A stretch of DNA of 64,000 nt. Origin: Polynucleobacter sinensis (GTDB lineage Bacteria; Pseudomonadota; Gammaproteobacteria; Burkholderiales; Burkholderiaceae). Positions 44,475 to 57,431 of the stretch are shown here, in pieces. The first letter of the stretch is position 1, and the number at the start of each line of letters is the position of its first letter. Location: the NCBI RefSeq assembly GCF_001595985.1, contig NZ_LOJJ01000001.1, positions 186,001 through 250,000 on the forward strand, in the 5' to 3' direction. Under the pieces are notes generated by a model. The model ran no database searches and was not told the DNA's origin. It saw nothing but the letters and a program-made list of their open reading frames with translations. A program made the translations under genes and the position numbers.

Positions 44475-44578
44475 CAGCAGTAAAACGGTAACCTCGCTAT
44501 TGTAAGTGCCTAACTCGACAAGCACTCGTTATAATCACGGCAAAGTAACCCTACAACCCGTCAAACGATAAAAGTCCT

Positions 44579-45079
44579 ATGAGCGAAGAGCACGGAAGTT
44601 TAATTAAGAACCCTAAACAACTAATCATCATGGTGTTTGCAAGCTTCTTTGTGCCCCTGATCATTATTTTGTTGCTAATGGTATTTGTTAATAACGGCAA
44701 GCGTTCAGATACTACAGCTTCTGCTGATCAACTTATTAAGCCGGTCGCACAGCTAAACTTTAAAGATGCCAGCGCTCCACGCGAAGTCCAAACTGGAGAG
44801 CAAGTTTATAAAGCGGTCTGTTCATCATGCCACGCAAGTGGTGCGGCGGGCGCCCCGAAATTTGGCGATGCTGGTGCTTGGAGTGCACGCCTTGGCAAAG
44901 GATATGATGGCCTATTGGCTTCTGTAATCAAAGGCAAGGGCGCAATGCCTGCGCGTGGTGGAGCCAGTCCAACTGATATTAGCGACTATGAATTAGGTCG
45001 TGCCGTTGTGTATTTGGCAAACTCTGCTGGCGGTAAATTAGCAGAGCCCAAAGCGCCTGCTGAACCAGCGGCTAAATAA
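44579..45079 (+). CDS. Membrane-anchored c-type cytochrome (c5 family)
   Basis: The 166-residue protein has an uncleaved N-terminal membrane helix (about 13-35), a linker, and a single haem c domain. The haem motif is CSSCH (near 82-86) and the likely axial methionine is in KGAMPARGG. An Ala/Pro/Lys-rich tail follows. This matches cytochrome c5-like proteins that pass electrons to terminal oxidases. It is followed by a strong intrinsic terminator and is convergent with rsmI. Confidence 0.9.
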   Translation: MSEEHGSLIKNPKQLIIMVFASFFVPLIIILLLMVFVNNGKRSDTTASADQLIKPVAQLNFKDASAPREVQTGEQVYKAVCSSCHASGAAGAPKFGDAGAWSARLGKGYDGLLASVIKGKGAMPARGGASPTDISDYELGRAVVYLANSAGGKLAEPKAPAEPAAK

Positions 45080-45095
45080 TTTTTAGTGCATCGAG

Positions 45096-45122
45096 AAAGC
45101 TGGCATATAGCCAGCTTTTTTA
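45096..45122. terminator. Intrinsic terminator between cytochrome c5 and rsmI
   Basis: A 9-bp stem (AAAGCTGGC with GCCAGCTTT) surrounds an ATATA loop and runs into T residues to 45121. It lies 17 bases after the cytochrome stop and directly abuts the rsmI stop, so it may serve both convergent genes. Confidence 0.88.
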
Positions 45123-46025
45123 TTTCTTCTCGCTTTGTGCTTTTGCGTCTAATGCAACTTGGTAGGCCTCTTTCTTGCTAAGCCCGAGGGTCTGAGAAAG
45201 TACGGCAGCAATTTCTTTGCTTCCTAAATAAGGGCTTAATGCATTTGCCCAGACCAAGAGTGAGGAGTGCTCTAGGGTCTCATGGTTGTTGGCCTGCCGC
45301 CCGGCAACCAAAATAATAAATTCACCCTTAAGGCTTTCAGCAGTTTCCAGCCAGGCTGGGATTTCTGAAATCTGTAAAGCAACTAACTGCTCGAATTTTT
45401 TTGTAAGCTCTCTGCCAATGAGAATTTGTCGCTCGCCCTCAAGGTGTTTGCTTAAGTCCAACAACGTTTCTTTAATTTGGTGGGGCGACTCAAAAAAAAT
45501 ACTGGTCTTTGAGTTGATGCGGATATCTTGAATGAGCGCATCCCGCTCTTTTGTTTTGTTGGGCCAAAAACCTAGAAATTGAAAGCGGCCTTCTGATGGC
45601 AACATAACCGAGCCACTTGCAGAAATTGCCGTAGATACCGCGCTGGCACCGGGAATAGGGATAATCCGAAATCCTGCGTTCTGCACGGCATTAACTAGTC
45701 TGGCCCCGGGATCTGAAACGCCTGGAGTGCCGGCATCAGAGATGTATGCCCAGCGTTTACCCTGAGCAAGGTGTTGAATTACAGTTTGTGCGCCTTCGAT
45801 TTCATTGTGCTCGTGCAAGGCAAGACATTTCTTATGAATACCAAAATTCTGTAACAAGGGTCCGCTATGTCTAGTGTCTTCACACGCTATCCCATCAACC
45901 GAGTTAAGAACATGGAGTGCTCTCAGAGTGATATCACCCAGATTTCCAATTGGCGTAGCGACCATATAGAGGGCTCCAGCTGGCATATCCTGCTGTTTTA
46001 GAAAGTCAAAGGAGCTAAGTTCCAT
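45120..46025 (-). CDS. rsmI: 16S rRNA (cytidine-1402-2'-O)-methyltransferase RsmI
   Basis: RsmI methylates the ribose of C1402 in 16S rRNA. The protein of about 301 residues has the tetrapyrrole-methylase fold: GALYMVATPIGNLGDITLRA near the start, DAGTPGVSDPG, IPIPGASA and FFESPHQI. I placed the start at ATG 46025 (MELSSF); the open frame extends 19 codons upstream without family support. It is divergent from diaA; in E. coli rsmI also lies near diaA and dolP. Confidence 0.94.
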   Translation of the reverse strand: MELSSFDFLKQQDMPAGALYMVATPIGNLGDITLRALHVLNSVDGIACEDTRHSGPLLQNFGIHKKCLALHEHNEIEGAQTVIQHLAQGKRWAYISDAGTPGVSDPGARLVNAVQNAGFRIIPIPGASAVSTAISASGSVMLPSEGRFQFLGFWPNKTKERDALIQDIRINSKTSIFFESPHQIKETLLDLSKHLEGERQILIGRELTKKFEQLVALQISEIPAWLETAESLKGEFIILVAGRQANNHETLEHSSLLVWANALSPYLGSKEIAAVLSQTLGLSKKEAYQVALDAKAQSEKK

Positions 46026-46129
46026 GGAAATGTTTCGTATAAGAAGTATTAATAAGTAAGAGAATACGTCGCTTTTAGTCAAACGGGCGAGCCTACGTAA
46101 TTGTCGGCACTTTGGCGCATAATAATGCG

Positions 46130-46732
46130 ATGGATAAAGATACTCTCGAACGTTTGCGCGCTCGCGCGTCCCAGCATTTTTTAGACAGCATTGCTGTTAA
46201 GCAGGCTGCAGAAAAAATTCTTCCTGAACAAGTTGCGCGTGGTGTAGTTGCTATGACTGATTGTTTGCGCGCTGGTGGAAAAGTAATGGCCTGCGGTAAT
46301 GGTGGCTCTGCTGCAGATGCGCAGCATTTTTCTGCAGAACTCATTGGTCGATTTGAAAGAGAGCGGCAGGAGTTGGCGGCAATTGCGTTGACAACGGACA
46401 CTTCAATTTTGACGGCGGTAGGTAACGATTACAGCTATGACGAGATCTTTAGCAAGCAAGTGAGAGGTCTTGGAAAGTCGGGAGATATTTTGCTTGGGAT
46501 TTCTACTTCAGGAAATTCAAAAAATGTAGTGAAGGCTATTGAGGCCGCTAAAAAAATGGGAATCAAAATTATTGCGCTCACTGGAAATGGTGGCGGAAAA
46601 ATTACTACGCTCTTAGATGCGGATGATATTCATCTTTGTGCCCCCTCTACTCGCACTGCCCGCATTCAAGAAACACATTTAGTTTTGCTTCATAGCTTGT
46701 GCGATGGGGTTGATCATTTATTGCTTGATTAA
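46130..46732 (+). CDS. diaA: SIS-domain protein DiaA (or GmhA-type phosphoheptose isomerase)
   Basis: This 200-residue sugar-isomerase fold protein has ACGNGGSAADAQHFSAELIGRF (key GNGGSAADAQH) and the ISTSGNSKNV phosphosugar-binding loop. DiaA and GmhA are close homologues. The position next to rsmI and a DolP-type lipoprotein matches the E. coli rsmI-yraN-diaA-dolP locus, favouring DiaA, which binds DnaA and promotes timely initiation. I chose the ATG at 46130 over an upstream TTG at 46112. A phosphoheptose isomerase annotation is the main alternative. Confidence 0.8.
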   Translation: MDKDTLERLRARASQHFLDSIAVKQAAEKILPEQVARGVVAMTDCLRAGGKVMACGNGGSAADAQHFSAELIGRFERERQELAAIALTTDTSILTAVGNDYSYDEIFSKQVRGLGKSGDILLGISTSGNSKNVVKAIEAAKKMGIKIIALTGNGGGKITTLLDADDIHLCAPSTRTARIQETHLVLLHSLCDGVDHLLLD

Positions 46733-46765
46733 GTAATTAAAAAATTATTTTCAGAGAATAGGCAT

Positions 46766-47425
46766 ATGCGAATTCAGACCATTGGTAAATATTTTGCTTT
46801 AGTTCTAATGCTTTCACAGATTTCTGCATGCGCAGTGGTTGCTGTGGGAGCGGCATCCACGGGCGTGGTTGGCGGCATTGCGATTATGGCTGATCGACGT
46901 CCTCCGGCCGTGCAAGCAATCGATAAAGGTATTGAGCTGGAGGCTAGCAATGCCTTGGCGAAGCGCTTCGGTGATGATGCGCATATTAATGTGACTTCGT
47001 TTAATCAAAAAGTATTGCTAACGGGCGAAGCGAAAGATTTAGATATTAAGAGTCAAGCTGAAGCCTATGTGAAAGCCATGAAGAATGCTCGCTCTGTGTT
47101 TAATGAATTGGTTATCGGGCCTAATAGTACTTACACTGCGCGCGCCAATGACTCATATCTTGAATCAAAAATTAAAACCCAGATGATCTTTACTGACAAG
47201 TTGCCTTCAAACTCAATGGCGATTGTTGCTGAAGGAACTAGCGTTTATCTGATGGGGATTCTTACTCAGAATGAAGCTGATATCGCGAAGAAGATTGCAA
47301 GTAATACTAATGGCGTTAAAGATGTCTTTGCATACTTCGATATTATTTCTGAGGCGGAGAAAGCGCGCTTAGAGAAGCAAGGTAAGGCGGATGAGTCTCA
47401 GCCTAATCTCCCGCCAAAATACTAA
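46766..47425 (+). CDS. dolP: BON-domain outer-membrane lipoprotein, DolP (YraP) type
   Basis: The 219-residue protein has a lipoprotein signal with lipobox ISAC (Cys near 22) and two BON domains: about 50-120 with VTSFNQKVLLTGEA, and 125-200 with the SNSMAIVAEGTSVYLMG segment, given here in part. DolP supports outer-membrane integrity and BAM function in E. coli. The gene lies 33 bases after diaA and is probably co-transcribed with it. Confidence 0.85.
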   Translation: MRIQTIGKYFALVLMLSQISACAVVAVGAASTGVVGGIAIMADRRPPAVQAIDKGIELEASNALAKRFGDDAHINVTSFNQKVLLTGEAKDLDIKSQAEAYVKAMKNARSVFNELVIGPNSTYTARANDSYLESKIKTQMIFTDKLPSNSMAIVAEGTSVYLMGILTQNEADIAKKIASNTNGVKDVFAYFDIISEAEKARLEKQGKADESQPNLPPKY

Positions 47426-47442
47426 AATCGACCTTCACTCAA

Positions 47443-47796
47443 ATGCTTTTAATGGGGCGCTGTACGCGTTGTGCCGTCGTCTTCGTAGCATTTGTTTTTT
47501 CTTTGACATGTGCACGTGCTGAAGTAGATATTTCCAGGGCGCAAGCTATTGCAAAACAAAATGCTTGTTTAGGGTGTCATGCAAAAGATAAAAAAATTGT
47601 CGGCCCAAGCTTTCAGGATGTTGCAAAAAAATATGCAAATGATCCCAATGCAAAAGTATTTTTAAAAAATAAAATATTGAAGGGTGGTGCTGGCTCTTGG
47701 GGTGTTGTTCCTATGCCAGGAAATTCAAAATTAAGCGACGCAGATCTATCTTTATTGATTGATTGGATATTGCGCGGCGCTTCCAGCACAAATTAA
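47443..47796 (+). CDS. Periplasmic class I c-type cytochrome
   Basis: The 117-residue precursor has a Sec signal peptide (to about ARA, residue 27) and one haem motif CLGCH (near 42-46). A GPSFQDVAKKYA segment and the methionine ligand in VVPMPGNS follow, as in cytochrome c-551/c8-like small electron carriers. ATGs at 47443 and 47452 are both possible. The stop lies in a perfect 22-bp palindrome shared with the convergent acetyltransferase. Confidence 0.9.
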   Translation: MLLMGRCTRCAVVFVAFVFSLTCARAEVDISRAQAIAKQNACLGCHAKDKKIVGPSFQDVAKKYANDPNAKVFLKNKILKGGAGSWGVVPMPGNSKLSDADLSLLIDWILRGASSTN

Positions 47797-47810
47797 CGCG
47801 CGTTAATTTG
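47789..47810. repeat. Perfect 22-bp palindrome across two convergent stop codons
   Basis: The sequence is fully self-complementary: an 11-base arm CAAATTAACGC followed without loop by its reverse complement. It contains both stop codons, TAA of the cytochrome (47794-47796) and TAA of the acetyltransferase (47793-47795 on the minus strand). It could be a protein-binding site or a cruciform or bidirectional 3'-end structure. Confidence 0.7.
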
Positions 47811-48452
47811 GGGCTTTCCTAAAAACCACCACCACGCATCATTTGAGCGCTTAAGGTTTTCTTTGAGCGCATAGTCAAAGCCGCCCCACTGTTCATTGGC
47901 AGCCTCTTCTACTATGGTGCTTGAGTTTGCTGGCGGTAATTTCAGATAGGCATCGGCATCGCCATAGGCATATTCAATACGCATCCCCGCCTTCTGGGCT
48001 AGATGCATCATGGCTCGGTTGTTGGCCAGGCAGTGCACATAGAGCGTCTCGATACCAGTATTACGGGAGTGAACTGCAGCGCGAGTTAATAAGGCTGTGC
48101 CGATCCCCTGCGAGCGCCCCTCTGGCAATACTGATACGCCAAATTCAGCAGCCTGTGCTTCATCCTGGGATTTGGGCAGGTAAGCCAAGTGCGCCATTCC
48201 GATGAGCTTAAGTTGACTATCAAAGCTACCAAATGCCGCGTCTCTATCGAAATCCAGATGTTCTACGTAGTGGTGAATCACCTCATCCGGGGTCTGCGTG
48301 CCAAAGCGTAGTCGACGATCTTCTTCATTCAATAGAAGTAGATGTTGCAATATTTCATCTTTATGCCCAGCATGCAAAACACGAACAGGCAGCACCAGGC
48401 CTGTTGTATATGGCTTGGCGGGTAAGTGACTGTTCGCTAATTTATTGTGCAT
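47793..48452 (-). CDS. GNAT family N-acetyltransferase
   Basis: The 219-residue protein has a GNAT core with an acetyl-CoA-binding motif A near GVSVLPEGRSQGIGTALL, containing RSQGIG, and an ANNRAMMHLAQKAGM motif B region. The N-terminal half resembles the long GNAT proteins found in beta- and gammaproteobacteria. The substrate is unknown. It is convergent with the cytochrome gene and faces the rRNA operon promoter region. Confidence 0.85.
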   Translation of the reverse strand: MHNKLANSHLPAKPYTTGLVLPVRVLHAGHKDEILQHLLLLNEEDRRLRFGTQTPDEVIHHYVEHLDFDRDAAFGSFDSQLKLIGMAHLAYLPKSQDEAQAAEFGVSVLPEGRSQGIGTALLTRAAVHSRNTGIETLYVHCLANNRAMMHLAQKAGMRIEYAYGDADAYLKLPPANSSTIVEEAANEQWGGFDYALKENLKRSNDAWWWFLGKPQINAR

Positions 48453-48733
48453 AGCAATATATTAGCAGAAATTATGAATTTTCACAGGGTTTTCCCTAGG
48501 TTAAGAAAACAAAAGAAAAATGATGAAAATATGTAGGGAAGAGTCTTATTTAAGCCCTCTTTCTTGGCCTAGTTATACAAAAAACCTAGTTTTTTTGAAA
48601 AAAAGTTGAATTTATTTTCAATACTTATCTCATTGTTTTAAAAGGATTTATTTTCTCTGACAGAAAAAATATCGTTTTTTTAAGGAAAAAGACTACGAAA
48701 GGTGTTGACAGACCCAAATAGGTGGGATATAGT
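48453..48733 (+). promoter_or_regulatory. rRNA operon promoter region with UP-like AT tracts
   Basis: The promoter is TTGACA (48705-48710), a 17-base spacer, and TATAGT (48728-48733), five of six matches at -10. The bases from about 48541 to 48700 are strongly AT-rich with A and T runs, as in UP elements of rRNA promoters. I see no gene in 48453-48945. Confidence 0.88.
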
Positions 48734-48779
48734 CTCACCTCTCTGCTGAATGTTTTTAAGAAATACGAAACAAGTCAGC

Positions 48780-48791
48780 CCTCTTTAAAAA
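48780..48791 (+). promoter_or_regulatory. boxA-like antitermination site in the rRNA leader
   Basis: CTCTTTAAAAA in the leader resembles the boxA antiterminator bound by NusB and S10 (TGCTCTTTAAAA). A second copy lies in the 16S-23S spacer. It should prevent Rho-dependent termination of rRNA transcription. Confidence 0.65.
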
Positions 48792-48945
48792 TTAGTCAAC
48801 CGATAATTGTGGGTACTAAGTGAAAGCATCCAGTCCTTCGGGACAGATGTAAATAAATAGTACTCATAGACAGTAAAAAGATTTGGTTTTATTACCAAGT
48901 CAATTTCTTGAATGAGTGCGACGATCCGCAAGGATCACAGGAATT

Positions 48946-50481
<1,536 letters not shown>

Positions 50482-50536
50482 GAGAAAGATGCTGGAGCTA
50501 TAGTGCCCACACTTATCGGTTGACAATAAAAGCCAC

Positions 50537-50613
50537 GGGTCTGTAGCTCAGCTGGTTAGAGCACTGTGTTGATAACGCAGGGGTCGTAGGTTCAAGTCCT
50601 ACCAGACCCACCA
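50537..50613 (+). tRNA. tRNA-Ile (anticodon GAT)
   Basis: The acceptor stem GGGTCTG pairs with CAGACCC, and the anticodon loop contains GAT (TTGATAA). CCA is encoded. It is the first tRNA in the 16S-23S spacer, as usual. Confidence 0.97.
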
Positions 50614-50643
50614 CCAGCCAGAAACAAGACTTAGTGGGACGTT

Positions 50644-50719
50644 GGGGGATTAGCTCAGCTGGGAGAGCACCTGCTTTGCAAGCAGGGGGTCGTCGGTTCG
50701 ATCCCGTCATCCTCCACCA
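50644..50719 (+). tRNA. tRNA-Ala (anticodon TGC)
   Basis: The acceptor stem GGGGGAT pairs with ATCCTCC, including one G-U pair. The anticodon loop TTTGCAA carries TGC. CCA is encoded. It is the second spacer tRNA. Confidence 0.97.
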
Positions 50720-50776
50720 TCATCTAAATGTCAAAACTAAGCGAACATTTAATCGTTTAGTTTTGCCATTTATGGC

Positions 50777-50789
50777 TGTTCTTTAAAAA
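50777..50789 (+). promoter_or_regulatory. boxA antitermination site in the 16S-23S spacer
   Basis: TGTTCTTTAAAAA matches the boxA antitermination consensus used in rRNA operons. It lies between tRNA-Ala and 23S rRNA and should support Nus-factor-dependent transcription into the 23S gene. Confidence 0.75.
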
Positions 50790-50985
50790 TTTGAGTAAGC
50801 AAAGTGTCAAATGTTTCTTTGAGAGGACATTTGACAATGTAATAAGGGTAAAGATTGAATCATCAATCAGTAATATCAAACGAGTTTTACAAAGTTCTTA
50901 ACAAGTACTTACAGTTTGGATTACGGCAAACATGTCAGAAGTAGAAGTAAACCTGTAACAGGTACTAGCAATGGTGCTCGTTATA

Positions 50986-53860
<2,875 letters not shown>

Positions 53861-53967
53861 ATAACCAGCACTATTGTGTTGGATGTTTGCCAGATTTAAT
53901 TTGCATCCTTAATTACATGCTTACTCAAATAGAGTTGTTGATCAATAATCAACAACTCAACCCTCTA

Positions 53968-54084
53968 CGCCCGGTGACCATAGCAAGTTGGAACCACTCC
54001 TTCCCATCCCGAACAGGACAGTGAAACGACTTTACGCCGATGATAGTGCGGATTACCCGTGTGAAAGTAGGTAACTGCCGGGCA
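53968..54084 (+). rRNA. rrf: 5S ribosomal RNA
   Basis: The 117-base sequence has a terminal helix (GCCCGG with CCGGGC), the TTCCCATCCCGAACAG loop and the CGCCGATGATAGTG segment of bacterial 5S RNA. It lies about 108 bases downstream of 23S and is followed by a strong terminator. Confidence 0.94.
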
Positions 54085-54092
54085 CCAATGCG

Positions 54093-54124
54093 ACGCCCAG
54101 ACCCTATTAGGTCTGGGCGTTTTT
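54093..54124 (+). terminator. Intrinsic terminator of the rRNA operon
   Basis: An 11-bp GC-rich stem (ACGCCCAGACC with GGTCTGGGCGT) around a CTATTA loop is followed by a five-T run. It lies directly after 5S rRNA. Confidence 0.95.
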
Positions 54125-54186
54125 ACTTGTGCAAAGCGTTTAGAGATTGACATAAACTCCATTTGGAGTCAGAATATTGGGTTCGC

Positions 54187-54271
54187 GGAGGGGTGTCCGA
54201 GCGGCTAAAGGAGGCAGACTGTAAATCTGTTGGCTACGCCTACGTAGGTTCGAATCCTACCCCCTCCACCA
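54187..54271 (+). tRNA. tRNA-Tyr (anticodon GTA)
   Basis: The acceptor stem GGAGGGG pairs with CCCCTCC. The anticodon loop carries GTA (CTGTAAA). The long variable arm typical of bacterial tRNA-Tyr is present, and CCA is encoded. Confidence 0.97.
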
Positions 54272-54348
54272 GCAATATGTAATTTTTTTGTATTAAGTTT
54301 TTGTACGAGTTAAGTGAATTTATTTCGCAGTGTTTTGTAAGAAACGAT

Positions 54349-54423
54349 GCGGGCGTAACTCAGGGGTAGAGTGTCAGCCTTCCAAGCTGTTCGTCGCAGG
54401 TTCGAATCCTGTCGCCCGCTCCA
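54349..54423 (+). tRNA. tRNA-Gly (anticodon TCC)
   Basis: The acceptor stem GCGGGCG pairs with CGCCCGC. The anticodon loop CTTCCAA carries TCC. CCA is encoded. It is the second of three tRNAs upstream of tuf. Confidence 0.96.
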
Positions 54424-54445
54424 GAATTTGTTGTACTAGATTTTG

Positions 54446-54520
<75 letters not shown>

Positions 54521-54583
54521 GGCTGTGTTGTAAGAATTTTAATTTCGTGTGTTGTTTAAGAGTTAACTAAAGGCAGACAAAAA

Positions 54584-55774
54584 ATGGCAAAAGAAAAGTT
54601 TGAGCGGACAAAACCGCACGTAAACGTTGGCACAATCGGTCACGTTGACCACGGTAAAACGACATTGACAGCAGCGATTGCTACCGTGCTTTCAAAAGCA
54701 TTCGGTGGCGAAGCAAAAGCATATGATCAGATCGATGCTGCTCCAGAAGAAAAAGCACGTGGTATTACGATTAATACAGCACACGTTGAGTACGAGACTG
54801 CAAACCGTCACTACGCTCACGTTGATTGCCCAGGACACGCCGACTACGTTAAGAACATGATTACTGGTGCCGCTCAGATGGACGGCGCAATTTTAGTTTG
54901 TTCCGCTGCTGACGGCCCAATGCCACAAACTCGTGAGCACATCCTCTTGGCACGCCAAGTGGGCGTTCCTTACATCGTCGTATTCTTGAACAAGTGCGAC
55001 ATGGTTGACGATCCTGAGTTGTTAGAGCTCGTAGAAATGGAAGTTCGTGAGCTTCTGTCTAAGTATGACTTCCCAGGCGATGACACACCAATTATTCAAG
55101 GTTCTGCTAAGTTAGCTCTTGAAGGCGACGAAGGCCCATTGGGTAAAGAAGCCATCATGAAGTTGGCTGAAGCTTTGGATACTTACATCCCAACTCCAGA
55201 GCGTGCTGTTGACGGCGCGTTCTTGATGCCAGTAGAAGACGTGTTCTCTATCTCCGGTCGCGGTACTGTAGTGACTGGTCGTATCGAGCGCGGCATTATC
55301 AAGGTTGGCGAAGAGATTGAAATCGTTGGTATTAAGCCAACTCTCAAAACCACTTGTACTGGTGTTGAAATGTTCCGCAAATTGCTCGACCAAGGTCAAG
55401 CAGGCGATAACGTTGGTATCTTGTTACGCGGTACAAAACGTGAAGAAGTTGAGCGCGGCCAAGTATTGGCTAAGCCAGGTTCGATCACTCCACATACTCA
55501 CTTTACAGCCGAGGTTTACATCTTGGGTAAAGATGAAGGTGGTCGTCATACTCCATTCTTTAACAACTATCGTCCACAGTTCTACTTCCGTACAACGGAC
55601 GTTACTGGTTCAATCGAGTTGCCAAAAGATAAAGAAATGGTGATGCCAGGTGATAACGTCACAATTACCGTAAAACTCATCGCTCCTATCGCGATGGAAG
55701 AAGGTTTACGTTTTGCGATCCGTGAAGGTGGCCGTACTGTTGGCGCCGGCGTGGTTGCAAAGATTTTGGCTTAA
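54584..55774 (+). CDS. tuf: Elongation factor Tu
   Basis: EF-Tu delivers aminoacyl-tRNA to the ribosome. The 396-residue protein has G1 GHVDHGKTT, the switch I region with [10 protein letters not shown]3 [11 protein letters not shown] and G4 NKCDM, then two beta-barrel domains ending [13 protein letters not shown]. The sequence is complete. In this group a second tuf copy often lies in the str operon, outside this window. The preceding tRNA genes are probably co-transcribed with it. Confidence 0.98.
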   Translation: MAKEKFERTKPHVNVGTIGHVDHGKTTLTAAIATVLSKAFGGEAKAYDQIDAAPEEKARGITINTAHVEYETANRHYAHVDCPGHADYVKNMITGAAQMDGAILVCSAADGPMPQTREHILLARQVGVPYIVVFLNKCDMVDDPELLELVEMEVRELLSKYDFPGDDTPIIQGSAKLALEGDEGPLGKEAIMKLAEALDTYIPTPERAVDGAFLMPVEDVFSISGRGTVVTGRIERGIIKVGEEIEIVGIKPTLKTTCTGVEMFRKLLDQGQAGDNVGILLRGTKREEVERGQVLAKPGSITPHTHFTAEVYILGKDEGGRHTPFFNNYRPQFYFRTTDVTGSIELPKDKEMVMPGDNVTITVKLIAPIAMEEGLRFAIREGGRTVGAGVVAKILA

Positions 55775-55786
55775 TAGTTTTAATAA

Positions 55787-55862
55787 AGGGGTGTAGCTCA
55801 ATTGGCAGAGCGTTGGTCTCCAAAACCAAAGGTTGGGGGTTCGATGCCCTCCGCCCCTGCCA
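55787..55862 (+). tRNA. tRNA-Trp (anticodon CCA)
   Basis: The acceptor stem AGGGGTG pairs with CGCCCCT. The anticodon loop CTCCAAA carries CCA. The 3' CCA is encoded. It lies between tuf and secE, as in many proteobacteria. Confidence 0.97.
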
Positions 55863-55882
55863 CGATTTGAACTGAAAGTAAT

Positions 55883-56260
55883 ATGTCTCAACAAACAGCA
55901 GGTCACTCTGAAGAAAAGAGCAGCTGGGTCTCCGGACTCGCTGCCCTCATTGTCGTTGCAGCGTTAGTTCTTTACTACACGCTCGTCGACCAGTCTTTGT
56001 TAGTCAGAATGTCTGTTTTGTTAGGCGGAATTGCTGTTGCAGTTTTGATTGTGGCGATTTCTCCTGATGGACGTCGTTTTATCCATTACGCAAAAGATTC
56101 TTGGTATGAAGTAAAAAAGGTTGTTTGGCCAACTCGCAAAGAGACAACCCAAATGACTCTAGTCGTATTTGGCTTTGTTCTGATCATGTCCATCTTTTTA
56201 TGGGTTGCAGACAAATTAATTGAATGGCTAGTTTTTTCAGTCTTCTTAGGCTGGAAGTGA
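55883..56260 (+). CDS. secE: Preprotein translocase subunit SecE
   Basis: SecE is an essential subunit of the SecYEG channel. The 125-residue protein has three hydrophobic helices (about 18-36, 42-60 and 90-115), as in E. coli, with the conserved cytoplasmic VKKVVWPTRKETTQ motif before the last one. It lies 20 bases after tRNA-Trp and 10 before nusG in the classic secE-nusG order. Confidence 0.95.
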   Translation: MSQQTAGHSEEKSSWVSGLAALIVVAALVLYYTLVDQSLLVRMSVLLGGIAVAVLIVAISPDGRRFIHYAKDSWYEVKKVVWPTRKETTQMTLVVFGFVLIMSIFLWVADKLIEWLVFSVFLGWK

Positions 56261-56270
56261 GTAAGAAAAA

Positions 56271-56843
56271 ATGATTGATTCTGAATTGGCCTCAAATCCA
56301 CAAGCTGCTGGCAATATGCGCTGGTATGTCATTCATGCTTATTCCGGGATGGAAAAAAGCGTAAAACGAGGCTTGGAAGAGCGCATTGCTCGTTCGGGCA
56401 TGGCAGAAAAGTTTGGCCGTATTTTGGTTCCATCTGAAGAGGTTGTTGAAATCAAATCCGGAGCTAAGTCGGTTTCCGAGCGCCGTTTTTTCCCAGGCTA
56501 TGTCCTCATTGAGATGGAAATGACGGATGAAAGTTGGCATTTGGTGAAAAACACGCCAAAAGTAACTGGTTTCGTGGGCGGTGTTCGTAATCGCCCAAGC
56601 CCTATTTCAACTGCTGAAGTAACCAAAATCATGGATCAGATGCAGGCTGGAGTGGACAAGCCTAAGCCTAAGACTCTATTTGAGGTGGGCGAGATGGTTC
56701 GTGTTAAGGAAGGCCCATTCACAGACTTCAACGGAAACGTTGAGGAAGTCAACTATGAGAAGTCAAGATTGCGCGTTTCTGTTACAATTTTTGGCCGCGG
56801 TACCCCAGTTGAGCTGGAGTTCGGCCAAGTAGAAAAGATGTAA
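56271..56843 (+). CDS. nusG: Transcription termination/antitermination factor NusG
   Basis: NusG binds RNA polymerase and links it to Rho or ribosomes. The 190-residue protein has the NGN domain ([20 protein letters not shown], with FPGYVLIEM) and a C-terminal KOW domain with [13 protein letters not shown]. There is an N-terminal extension of about 15 residues before MRWYV. An ATG at 56316 would also be possible. Confidence 0.96.
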   Translation: MIDSELASNPQAAGNMRWYVIHAYSGMEKSVKRGLEERIARSGMAEKFGRILVPSEEVVEIKSGAKSVSERRFFPGYVLIEMEMTDESWHLVKNTPKVTGFVGGVRNRPSPISTAEVTKIMDQMQAGVDKPKPKTLFEVGEMVRVKEGPFTDFNGNVEEVNYEKSRLRVSVTIFGRGTPVELEFGQVEKM

Positions 56844-56997
56844 AAACAAGGACTTAGTCCGGTTTTGTTGTGCAGTAGTAGCAGTACAAGTGGTTAGCAA
56901 TAACCGAGGAGCGGAGCTAGAAAGCCAAAAACTAGCAAAGCGTTTACTCAACAGCGGTCTTCCCTAATGAGGTTAGGCGCGCTTTTAGGAGCAATCA
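56844..56997 (+). promoter_or_regulatory. rplK leader
   Basis: Directly after the nusG stop lies an imperfect hairpin (AAAAC...AGGAC with GTCC...GTTTT, about 56844-56868) that could attenuate transcription. AGGAG precedes the rplK ATG. In other bacteria L1 represses this operon by binding the leader, and the same is plausible here, but I cannot identify the L1 site. Confidence 0.45.
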
Positions 56998-57429
56998 ATG
57001 GCAAAGAAGATCATTGGCTTTATCAAGCTGCAGATTCCTGCAGGTAAAGCAAATCCATCACCACCCGTAGGACCAGCTTTGGGTCAACGCGGTCTCAATA
57101 TTATGGAATTCTGTAAGGCGTTTAATGCTCAAACTCAGAGCATGGAACCTGGCCTTCCGATTCCAGTCGTGATTACAGCGTTTGCTGACAAGAGCTTCAC
57201 ATTCATCATGAAGACTCCTCCAGCAACCATCATGATTAAGAAGGCTGCAAAGATCGAAAAAGGATCACCACGTCCTCATACCGATAAGGTAGGAAAAATT
57301 ACACGTGCTCAAGCAGAAGAAATTGCTAAAGCAAAAATGCCAGATTTGACAGCGGCCGATATGGATGCAGCCGTTAGAACAATCGCCGGCAGCGCCCGTT
57401 CCATGGGCATCACAGTGGAAGGCCTCTAA
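56998..57429 (+). CDS. rplK: 50S ribosomal protein L11
   Basis: L11 binds the GTPase-associated region of 23S rRNA. The 143-residue protein shows the usual [21 protein letters not shown] start and the C-terminal RNA-binding [12 protein letters not shown]. It overlaps no neighbour and is two bases upstream of rplA, as usual. Confidence 0.98.
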   Translation: MAKKIIGFIKLQIPAGKANPSPPVGPALGQRGLNIMEFCKAFNAQTQSMEPGLPIPVVITAFADKSFTFIMKTPPATIMIKKAAKIEKGSPRPHTDKVGKITRAQAEEIAKAKMPDLTAADMDAAVRTIAGSARSMGITVEGL

Positions 57430-57431
57430 TC

